In this document: positions 51,668-58,774 of the stretch, piece by piece | How the letters are laid out: every line of letters begins with the position of its first letter | How positions within the stretch are numbered: position 1 is the stretch's first letter | Assembly (NCBI GenBank): GCA_902768665.1 | Contig: CACXMA010000004.1 | Span: 1-64,000, forward strand | Length of the DNA stretch: 64,000 nt | Direction: 5' to 3' | DNA from: an uncultured Bacteroidia bacterium | GTDB lineage: Bacteria > Bacteroidota > Bacteroidia > Bacteroidales > UBA932 | Made by a program: the position numbers and the translations under genes | The notes under the pieces: generated by a model | Database searches by the model: none | The model's input: only the letters and a program-made list of their open reading frames with translations | Told to the model about the DNA's origin: nothing

Positions 51668-52442
51668 GCTGATTTCCAAACGGAGCAACTGGAGCCTCCC
51701 TTACGCGATCTTCCTGATCTTTTTCGTCGCGCTGCCGCTGGTGCTGGTGGCGATGTACGCATTCCAGGACGCGGACGGGCGCTTCTCGCTCGAAGGTTTC
51801 GGGAAGTTCTTCCATGACCCCGATGCCCTGAAGACCTTCGCCGTCTCGCTGGAAGTTGCCATTGAGACGACGCTCCTGTGCATCCTGATCGGTTACCCGG
51901 CGGCCTGGATCCTTGCCAGCAAGAAGTACAACCGCAGCGCGGTGACCATCATTCTCTTCATCATGCCGATGTGGGTCAACGCCCTCATGCGCACCCTCGC
52001 CACGGCCCAGCTCTTCATGATGCTGGACGTGCCGCTGGGCAAGGGAACGCTCCTGTTCGGTATGGTCTACGATTTTCTCCCGTTCATGATCTATCCGATC
52101 TACAACGTCCTGTCGAAGATGGACAAGAGCTACGCGGAAGCGGCCCAGGACCTCGGCGCAAGCCCGGCCACGGTGTTCCGCAAGGTGACCCTGCCCCTGT
52201 CGATGCCCGGCGTGTGGAGCGGCATCCTGATGGTGTTCATGCCGACGGTCTCGACCTTCGCCATCTCCGAATTCCTCACGAACAACAAGTTCAAGCTCTT
52301 CGGTACCATCATCCAGGACAATATCAACAACGGTATGTGGAACTACGGCGCCGTCCTGTCCCTGATCATGCTCGTGATCATCGGCATCACCACGCTCCTG
52401 TCCAAGGACAAGGGCGCTTCGGCGGAGGAAGGTTTAATATAG
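51660..52442 (+). CDS. potB: Spermidine/putrescine ABC transporter permease PotB
   Basis: A 260-residue permease with six predicted helices and the EAA loop ([20 protein letters not shown]) that contacts the ATPase. Start [13 protein letters not shown] was chosen for the potA overlap (ATGAGTAG). Works with PotC as the membrane channel. Confidence 0.93.
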   Translation: MSRLISKRSNWSLPYAIFLIFFVALPLVLVAMYAFQDADGRFSLEGFGKFFHDPDALKTFAVSLEVAIETTLLCILIGYPAAWILASKKYNRSAVTIILFIMPMWVNALMRTLATAQLFMMLDVPLGKGTLLFGMVYDFLPFMIYPIYNVLSKMDKSYAEAAQDLGASPATVFRKVTLPLSMPGVWSGILMVFMPTVSTFAISEFLTNNKFKLFGTIIQDNINNGMWNYGAVLSLIMLVIIGITTLLSKDKGASAEEGLI

Positions 52443-52454
52443 AAGGAAGGAAAG

Positions 52455-53270
52455 ATGAAAAAGTTTTTGGCCAAATCCTATATCTGGATCCTCCTCGTCG
52501 TGATGTACGCCCCGCTGGTGTTCATCGCCATCTTCTCCTTCACGGAAAGCCGCGTGCTCGGCGAGTGGTCCGGTTTCTCCACCAGCCTCTACGGCAACCT
52601 GCTCGGCGGCCGGATGGAGGGTGCCTCCTCGCTGGTTGACGCCGTCCGCAACACGATCGTCATCGCGGTGGTCGCCGCCACGGTCGCGACCCTTCTCGGG
52701 ACGCTGGCCGCCGTCGGCATCCACAACATGCGCGGCCGCAAGCGGGATGCGCTGACCTTCCTCAACAATGTCCCGATGGTCAATCCGGACATCATCACCG
52801 GTGTGTCGCTCTTCCTGCTGTTCGTCTTCCTCGGCGTCGCGCAGGGCTACACGTCCGTGATTCTCGCGCACATCACCTTCTGCACCCCTTACGTGGTGCT
52901 GAGCGTGCTGCCGAAGCTCCAGCAGATGAATCCGAACATCTACGAGGCGGCCCTCGACCTCGGCGCAACGCCCGGCCAGGCCTTCCGCAAGGTGCTCGTC
53001 CCGGTGCTCAAGCCGGGCATGATCTCCGGATTCATCCTCGCCTTCACGATGTCTCTCGACGACTTCGCCGTGACCTTCTTCACCCGCGGTACGGAAGGCC
53101 TGGAGACGCTCTCTACCTACATCTACGCCGACGCGCGCAAGGGCGGTCTGACCCCCGAGCTGCGTCCGCTGATGACCCTGATTTTCCTGATCGTACTGGT
53201 CCTTCTCTTTGTCATCAACGTCCGTCAGGGACGCCTGGCAAAGAAAAACGGTGCCTCCAAAGAACTGTAG
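52455..53270 (+). CDS. potC: Spermidine/putrescine ABC transporter permease PotC
   Basis: A 271-residue permease with six helices and EAA motif (EAALDLGATPGQAFRKVLVP). Upstream GGAAGGAAAG is a weak Shine-Dalgarno-like stretch. It lies 12 nt after potB and 4 nt before potD. Confidence 0.93.
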   Translation: MKKFLAKSYIWILLVVMYAPLVFIAIFSFTESRVLGEWSGFSTSLYGNLLGGRMEGASSLVDAVRNTIVIAVVAATVATLLGTLAAVGIHNMRGRKRDALTFLNNVPMVNPDIITGVSLFLLFVFLGVAQGYTSVILAHITFCTPYVVLSVLPKLQQMNPNIYEAALDLGATPGQAFRKVLVPVLKPGMISGFILAFTMSLDDFAVTFFTRGTEGLETLSTYIYADARKGGLTPELRPLMTLIFLIVLVLLFVINVRQGRLAKKNGASKEL

Positions 53271-53274
53271 CCCT

Positions 53275-54753
53275 ATGAAGAAGTTTGTATTCGCCCTTAT
53301 CGGAGCCGCGCTGCTTCTGCAGGGCTGCGGCCGTCCCCGCGAGCAGGTGCTCAAGGTCTACAACTGGTCCGACTACATCGACGAGTCGGTGATCGAGGAT
53401 TTCGAGGCTTGGTATGAGGAGCAGACCGGCGAGCCTGTCAAGGTCATCTACCAGACCTTCGACATCAACGAGACCATGCTCTCGAAGATCAAGATGGGCA
53501 AGGAAGACTTCGACGTCGTCTGCCCGTCCGACTATATCATCGAGCAGATGCTGCAGGAGGACCTGCTGATTCCGCTCGAGATCGATGAGACTTTCCCGGA
53601 CAGCCTCAACTATGTCAGCCAGTACCTTTCCCCGTACATCCGCTCGATGTTCGACAAGTTCGAAGGCGGCGGCAAGAACGCCAACGACTATGCCGTGAGC
53701 TATATGTGGGGCACGACCGGTATCCTTTATAATGCCCATTATGTCTCTGACGAGGAGGCTGCCAGCTGGGATGTCATCCGCAACCCCAAGTTCCGCAACC
53801 GCATCTTCATCAAGGACTCCGCCCGCGACGTCTATTCGCAGATCATCCTGAAGGTCAAGGAAGAGGAACTCTCCGCCATCGAGGATCCGGCTGCCCGCCA
53901 GGCCGCGATGGACAGCCTGATGAACTACACGTCCGACGCCGACCTGGAGGCCGTGGCCGCTTACCTTCGCGAGGTCAAGCAGTATGTCGCCGGCTGGGAG
54001 GCCGATTTCGGCAAGGACCAGATGGTCCAGGAAATCGGCTGGATCGACCTGACCTGGAGCGGTGACGCCGTCTGGGCCATCGAGGAGGCCGCCGAGGCCA
54101 ATCCCCGCGTCGATCTCCGCTGGGCCCTCCCCGAGGAAGGCTTCACCGTCTGGTTCGACGGCTGGGTGATTCCGAAGTACGCCAAGAACGTCAAGGCAGC
54201 CCGCTACTGGATCAACTTCATGAGCCGGCCCGACGTGGTCATCCGCAACGTGGATGCGACGGGATACGTTTCCTCCAGCGCCGCCCCCGAGGTGATGGAG
54301 TACTTCCGCCTCGATGTTGAGGAGGAAGAGGAGGAGGAAGAGGATTCCACGGACGAGCCGTGGAATGACGAAGGGGAAGAGACCCCCGTTGAGGTCGGGG
54401 ATGGCGATGATGTCATTCCGAGCGAAGCCGAGGAATCTGAAGAAGAAGAGGAGGAATACGAGTATATCGACGTGTCGTATTTCTTCACGCCGGCCGACAC
54501 CGCCGTCGCCCTCGATCCGGTGCTCTATCCGCGCCGCGAGGACATCGAGCGTTCGACCCTCGAGCACTTCTGGGGCCCGAAGACGAAGGATCTCATCGAG
54601 ATGTGGAGCCGTGTCAAGGGCGACAATGTCAGCCCGACGACCTGGATCGTCATCGGTCTCACGGCCCTTGTCTTCATCTTCTTCAAGGCCGCCGACCTCA
54701 GCCGCAAGGCCCGTCGCCGCCGCTTCTACCAAGAGCGCAACAAGAAGGCGTAA
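53275..54753 (+). CDS. potD: PotD-type polyamine-binding lipoprotein with acidic insert and C-terminal helix
   Basis: A 492-residue protein, far longer than the usual about 350. Lipobox LLQGC (Cys17-ish), then a periplasmic binding domain (LKVYNWSDYIDESV, the polyamine-site aromatics in WIDLTWSGDAVWAIEEA). Residues about 347-399 form an acidic, repeat-encoded insert (eight glutamates in a row, EEEEEE), and residues about 460-480 are a hydrophobic helix (WIVIGLTALVFIFF) followed by a basic tail. A binding protein with a lipid anchor and a C-terminal membrane helix is unusual. The insert spans dispersed palindromic repeats (54343-54439). Confidence 0.9.
   Translation: MKKFVFALIGAALLLQGCGRPREQVLKVYNWSDYIDESVIEDFEAWYEEQTGEPVKVIYQTFDINETMLSKIKMGKEDFDVVCPSDYIIEQMLQEDLLIPLEIDETFPDSLNYVSQYLSPYIRSMFDKFEGGGKNANDYAVSYMWGTTGILYNAHYVSDEEAASWDVIRNPKFRNRIFIKDSARDVYSQIILKVKEEELSAIEDPAARQAAMDSLMNYTSDADLEAVAAYLREVKQYVAGWEADFGKDQMVQEIGWIDLTWSGDAVWAIEEAAEANPRVDLRWALPEEGFTVWFDGWVIPKYAKNVKAARYWINFMSRPDVVIRNVDATGYVSSSAAPEVMEYFRLDVEEEEEEEEDSTDEPWNDEGEETPVEVGDGDDVIPSEAEESEEEEEEYEYIDVSYFFTPADTAVALDPVLYPRREDIERSTLEHFWGPKTKDLIEMWSRVKGDNVSPTTWIVIGLTALVFIFFKAADLSRKARRRRFYQERNKKA
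54343..54439 (+). repeat. Palindromic repeat units inside the potD coding sequence
   Basis: Three units: a palindrome at 54343-54369 (ATTCCACGG...CCGTGGAAT), a middle unit around 54381-54407 resembling the GTCATGCCCGACC...GGGCATC type in reverse, and a palindrome at 54412-54439 (GTCATTCC...GGAATC). The first and last are inverted relative to each other. The same unit types occur in the 5950-6900 island. All are in frame with potD. Confidence 0.75.
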
Positions 54754-54767
54754 TATAGTATACAAGG

Positions 54768-54876
54768 CGTTGAATGTAACTCATTGAATCGCCGTTAAAT
54801 AAGCAAATTGCTCCCCTCTGAAAAAGAGGGGAGCAATTTGTCTAAAATAGTGCTAATGAGCCGATTACATTCAACG
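54768..54876. terminator. Nested palindrome and bidirectional terminator between potD and htpG
   Basis: The core is a perfect 16-bp stem (54804-54819 with 54825-54840, loop GAAAA) whose outer A/T pairs flank a GC-rich centre. It lies inside a larger inverted repeat with terminal 12-bp arms CGTTGAATGTAA (54768-54779) and its complement (54865-54876), plus matching CTCATT/AATGAG inner arms. Total 109 nt, exactly filling the convergent gap. Confidence 0.7.
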
Positions 54877-54878
54877 GG

Positions 54879-56891
54879 CTATTTCGCGTAACGGTCGCGG
54901 ATGACTTTCTGGCTGCGCTCGATGAACGCGGCGAGGTCCTTGCCCTTCAGCATACCGTTGGCGAGCAGGGCCAGATCGGCGATCTGGTGCAGCAGGTCGT
55001 TGCCGCCGGCGAACGCCTCGATATCGGAGCGGTGGGCGGTCCTCACGGCCTCGCGGGCCTCACGGGCGGCCTTCTTCTCCTCCTCGGAAGCCTTCTCGTC
55101 GGCCTCGGGCGGAAGCTCGCCCTGCGGGGCTACCTGCGCGGCCTCGTCGGAGAGGATCTTCTCCACGAGCGGGTTGTCGAGGTTGACGGTGATGTTGTAG
55201 CTCGGCGGCATCTCGCCGTAGAAATTCATGCCGCCGCCGAGGGCTGACATGTCGCGGTAACGGCGCATGAACTCGTTCTGCGTCACCAGGATCGGGGCGG
55301 CCTCGCTGCCGAGCCTGTCGCCGGTGACATAGTAGTCGTTGCCCTTCGGCAGGACGGCCTTGAAGAGGTTCTCGAGGTCGTAGCGCTCGTCCTCCTTCAT
55401 CTCGGGGGCCTTGTGGTCCTCCTTGGGGATGAGACGGTCGATGGCGTCGGAATCCACGCGGGCGAAACGGGTATCCGCCAGCTTCTGTTCCAGCAGGTTG
55501 ACGAAGTGGGCGTCGAGCTCGCAGTCGAGGTGGAGGACGTCATAGCCCTTGTTCTTCGCGGCTTCGATGAAGCTGTACTGCTTCTCCGTGTCGGTGGCAT
55601 AGAGGTAGACCAGCTTCTTGTCCTTGTCGGTCTGCACGGGCTCGACGGCCGTCTTGTACTCGTCGAGGCTGAAGTACTTGCCGTCGGTGTTCTTGAGGAG
55701 AACGAACTTCAGGGCGCGCTCGCAGAACTTCTCGTCGGAGAGCATGCCGTACTCGATGAAGAGTTTGAGGTTGTCCCACTTGCTGTTGAGCGCCTCGCGC
55801 TCGTTCTTGAAGATGTCCTCGAGCCGGTCCGCGACCTTCTTGGTGATGTAGGTTGAGATCTTCTTGACGTTGGCGTCGCTCTGAAGATAGCTGCGGGAGA
55901 CGTTCAGCGGGATATCCGGGGAGTCGATGACGCCGTGCAGCAGCGTCAGGAAGTCCGGGACGATGTTGTCGACATGATCCGTGACGAACATCTGGTTGCA
56001 GTAGAGGGAGATCTTGTTGCGGTCGATGGCCATCCGTTCCTTGATCTTGGGGAAATAGAGGATGCCGGTGAGGTTGAACGGATAGTCGACGTTGAGGTGG
56101 ATCCAGAAGAGCGGATCCTCGTTCATCGGATAGAGGGCCTTGTAGAAGGAGAGGTACTCCTCGTCCTTGATCTCGGAGGGTGTCCTGGACCACAGCGGCT
56201 CGACGCTGTTGATGACCTTGTCGCGGTCGGTATCGACCCACTTGCCGTCCTTCCACTCCTGCTCCTTGCCGAAAACGACCGGAACGGGCATGAACTTGCA
56301 GTATTTCTGCAGCAGGGACTCGATGCGGCCCTTCTCGGCGTATTCTTTCGAATCGTCGTCGAGGTAGAGCGTAATGACGGTGCCGCGGTCGGCCTTGTCG
56401 CTTTCGCCGAGCTCATACTCCGGAGAGCCGTCGCAGCTCCATTTCACCGCCTTGGCGCCCTCCTGCCAGGAGAGGGTATCGATGGTGACCTTCTTCGACA
56501 CCATGAAGGCGCTGTAGAAGCCGAGGCCGAAGTGGCCGATGATGCTGCCGATCTGGTCCTTGTACTTCTCGAGGAACTCGCCGGCGCTGGAGAAGGCAAT
56601 CTGGTTGATGTACTTGTCAACCTCCTCTTCCGTCATGCCGATGCCCTCGTCAATGACCTGGAGGGTCTTTTTCTTCTCGTCCAGAACGATGCGGACCTTG
56701 AGGTCGCCGAGTTCCTGCTTGCATTCGCCGCTGGCGGCAAGGGCTTTCAGCTTCTTGGTCGCGTCGACGGCGTTCGCCACGAGCTCGCGCAGGAAGATTT
56801 CATGATCGCTGTAAAGGAACTGCTTGATGACCGGAAAGATATTTTCGGTAGTGACGCCGATCCGGCCGCCGCTGATTTTCTTCTTTGCCAT
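54879..56891 (-). CDS. htpG: Molecular chaperone HtpG (Hsp90)
   Basis: A 670-residue Hsp90. GHKL ATPase N-terminal domain with ELVANAVDATKKL, DEGIGMTEEEV and GHFGLGFYSAFMV, then the middle domain and a C-terminal dimerisation domain with a long acidic-helical stretch. Compared with E. coli it is slightly long because of an extra Glu/Ala/Lys-rich segment near residues 595-620. Folds client proteins in the cytoplasm with ATP. Confidence 0.95.
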   Translation of the reverse strand: MAKKKISGGRIGVTTENIFPVIKQFLYSDHEIFLRELVANAVDATKKLKALAASGECKQELGDLKVRIVLDEKKKTLQVIDEGIGMTEEEVDKYINQIAFSSAGEFLEKYKDQIGSIIGHFGLGFYSAFMVSKKVTIDTLSWQEGAKAVKWSCDGSPEYELGESDKADRGTVITLYLDDDSKEYAEKGRIESLLQKYCKFMPVPVVFGKEQEWKDGKWVDTDRDKVINSVEPLWSRTPSEIKDEEYLSFYKALYPMNEDPLFWIHLNVDYPFNLTGILYFPKIKERMAIDRNKISLYCNQMFVTDHVDNIVPDFLTLLHGVIDSPDIPLNVSRSYLQSDANVKKISTYITKKVADRLEDIFKNEREALNSKWDNLKLFIEYGMLSDEKFCERALKFVLLKNTDGKYFSLDEYKTAVEPVQTDKDKKLVYLYATDTEKQYSFIEAAKNKGYDVLHLDCELDAHFVNLLEQKLADTRFARVDSDAIDRLIPKEDHKAPEMKEDERYDLENLFKAVLPKGNDYYVTGDRLGSEAAPILVTQNEFMRRYRDMSALGGGMNFYGEMPPSYNITVNLDNPLVEKILSDEAAQVAPQGELPPEADEKASEEEKKAAREAREAVRTAHRSDIEAFAGGNDLLHQIADLALLANGMLKGKDLAAFIERSQKVIRDRYAK

Positions 56892-56979
56892 ATATGTCGT
56901 ATTTAAAAATTTCCGCCCCTGGAAAAATCAAATTGCATTCCAAAGGCGGCATTGTGACAAAATGGCAGAGCGCGGCGCG

Positions 56980-58086
56980 TCAGCGGGCCTGACGCCGTGC
57001 CAGGCGCCCCCGCAGCAGGTCGATGACGGCGACAAAAAGGAGGTAGACAGAGGCGTCGATCAGGACAATCCAGCCGATGTTCATGTGACCGGCGAGCAGC
57101 CAGTTCAGCAGTAGGAAAAGGGCCGTCACCCCGAGAATCGTGCCGCGGATCTGCCAGGGCTGGAAGCCCAGGTCCATCAGTTTGTGGTGGATGTGGTTCT
57201 TGTCCGGGACGAAGAAGCCGATGCCGTGGAATTTGCGCCACAGGCCGACGCGCGGGAGGTCCAGCAGCGGCACGATGACGGTCGTGAAACCGAGCAGCGA
57301 GAAGTGCTGGCCGGGGGTCCTGGGCGAGAGATTGTTGAGGTGGATGATCAGGAACAGGATGATGATTCCGAGGGTCCAGCATCCCGTATCGCCCATGAAG
57401 ATGCGCTGGTGGAGCTTGCGGTCGCCGTGGGTGTTCCACCAGCGGAATCCCAGCAGGACGCTGATCGCGGCGATGGCGAGGAAGGTGAAAAGGATGTGGC
57501 GCTCCAAATACTCCATGACGGCCAGGACCGAGAGCGAGAAGATGCAGATGTCGGTCGACAGGCCGTTGACCCCGTCGATGAGGTTGATGGCGTTGAGGAA
57601 ATGGATGAAGGCGGCATAGGTCACGAGCATCCACACCCAGTCGGGAAGGCTCTCGATGCCGAAAATGTTTCCGGAATAGCTGAAACGCAGGCCGAAAGCG
57701 ATGAACACGACGGCCGCGACCGTGTAGAAGATGAATTTATAGAGGGAGCGCACCCCGCCGCGCAGGTCCTCGTTTATGCCGAGGATATAGAGCACCAGCA
57801 GGGAGCAGCCGAGGCCGATGAGCTGGCTGCTTTCCGCCCAGGGCGAGATCCATCGCTCCTTCCATTCGGGCACGAGCAGCAGGCAGGATACGGCCATGAC
57901 AAGGGTGATGAGCGGGAAAATGCTCAGGCCGCCGAGGCGGGGGACCGGGTCGCTGTGGATCTTCCGTCCGCCGTCGGGCTCGTCGAAAAGACGTTTCTTG
58001 TAACTCAGGCGCATGATGGTCCGGATGATCAGCCAGCCGATCGGCAGGATGATCAGGGTGTTCAGGATGAATGCGGCCAGAATCAT
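56980..58086 (-). CDS. MraY/WecA-family polyprenyl-phosphate sugar-phosphate transferase
   Basis: A 368-residue polytopic enzyme of the glycosyltransferase family 4 type. Motifs: NAINLIDGVNGL (metal-binding Asp), MGDTGCWTLG and the HHKLMDLG cytosolic loop. It transfers a sugar-1-phosphate to undecaprenyl phosphate, the first step of O-antigen, capsule or enterobacterial-type glycan synthesis; the MraY of cell-wall synthesis is normally in the mur cluster, so WecA-type is likelier. Start MILAAFILN was chosen since the promoter box lies at 58114-58121. Confidence 0.88.
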   Translation of the reverse strand: MILAAFILNTLIILPIGWLIIRTIMRLSYKKRLFDEPDGGRKIHSDPVPRLGGLSIFPLITLVMAVSCLLLVPEWKERWISPWAESSQLIGLGCSLLVLYILGINEDLRGGVRSLYKFIFYTVAAVVFIAFGLRFSYSGNIFGIESLPDWVWMLVTYAAFIHFLNAINLIDGVNGLSTDICIFSLSVLAVMEYLERHILFTFLAIAAISVLLGFRWWNTHGDRKLHQRIFMGDTGCWTLGIIILFLIIHLNNLSPRTPGQHFSLLGFTTVIVPLLDLPRVGLWRKFHGIGFFVPDKNHIHHKLMDLGFQPWQIRGTILGVTALFLLLNWLLAGHMNIGWIVLIDASVYLLFVAVIDLLRGRLARRQAR

Positions 58087-58113
58087 GATTCTTTCTTGTG
58101 CGGATAGGGATTG

Positions 58114-58121
58114 CAAAGATA
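58114..58121 (-). promoter_or_regulatory. Promoter -7 box of the polyprenyl-phosphate transferase
   Basis: TATCTTTG on the minus strand, 27 nt before ATG 58086. Confidence 0.65.
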
Positions 58122-58133
58122 ACAATTTATTGA

Positions 58134-58141
58134 TAAATTTG
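58134..58141 (+). promoter_or_regulatory. Promoter -7 box of the 58.2-kb outer-membrane protein operon
   Basis: TAAATTTG, 42 nt before the ATG at 58184; an ATTG about 20 nt upstream (58110-58113) is a possible -33. The box overlaps the region of the divergent promoter. Confidence 0.6.
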
Positions 58142-58183
58142 CATCTTGTATAGCCCGTTGGCTAAGAAGTCAATAGATAACCC

Positions 58184-58762
58184 ATGAGAATAAGAATCAT
58201 TTGCCTGATGATGCTTCTGCCCATTTGCGGACTTTTTGGCCCGGCGGCAGCAGCGCAGGAATCCCAGACGGAAAAAAATCCATCCTTCCGGATTCTGGCC
58301 ATGCCGGTCGTCGGTATCGGCACGGAAGGGACCCTCTCCTTCGGCGCTCGGATCGGTGCGAGGTGGTCGGAGAGTCAGAACGTTTATATCCAGTTCAAGT
58401 CCGCTTTTTCGTCGCAGAAGACGGCATTCTCCTGTGACGGGGACGGCTTTGTCGACGGGCATGCCGTCAAACCCTGGTACACGGGAGATGATAAGAAGAG
58501 CCGCTGGTCCGTGACGGCCGGATATGGGTACGGATTCCTTCCCTGGCTGACAGCTTATGCCGGCCTGGGCTATGGGCAGAGGGCCTTGTACTGGGAAAGC
58601 TTCGAAGGGGATTGGGCCCGGGTCGAGCCTTCGTCTTTCTCCGGCGCCGAAATGGAGGCCGGCGTGATGGCGAGTTTCGGACAGTTCGCCGTCAGTGCGG
58701 GTGTTCAGACCTGCATGTTCAAGTTCACGGAAATCAATCTGGGAATCGGATTCCTGTTCTAG
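58184..58762 (+). CDS. Small outer-membrane beta-barrel-like protein
   Basis: A 192-residue exported protein (signal ends at GPAAAAQE). The mature part alternates short hydrophobic strands with aromatic residues (WSVTAGYGYGFLPWL, AYAGLGYGQRALYW) and ends with the amphipathic strand INLGIGFLF ending in phenylalanine, the usual outer-membrane barrel signature. Function unknown; likely co-transcribed with the LRR lipoprotein gene 12 nt downstream. Confidence 0.75.
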   Translation: MRIRIICLMMLLPICGLFGPAAAAQESQTEKNPSFRILAMPVVGIGTEGTLSFGARIGARWSESQNVYIQFKSAFSSQKTAFSCDGDGFVDGHAVKPWYTGDDKKSRWSVTAGYGYGFLPWLTAYAGLGYGQRALYWESFEGDWARVEPSSFSGAEMEAGVMASFGQFAVSAGVQTCMFKFTEINLGIGFLF

Positions 58763-58774
58763 AAGATCTTAGCC

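Noticed and set aside
56903..57634. A minus-strand frame overlapping the polyprenyl-phosphate transferase gene
   Set aside because: It is an Arg/His/Pro-rich shadow of the 56980-58086 gene in another frame, lacking any recognisable motif.
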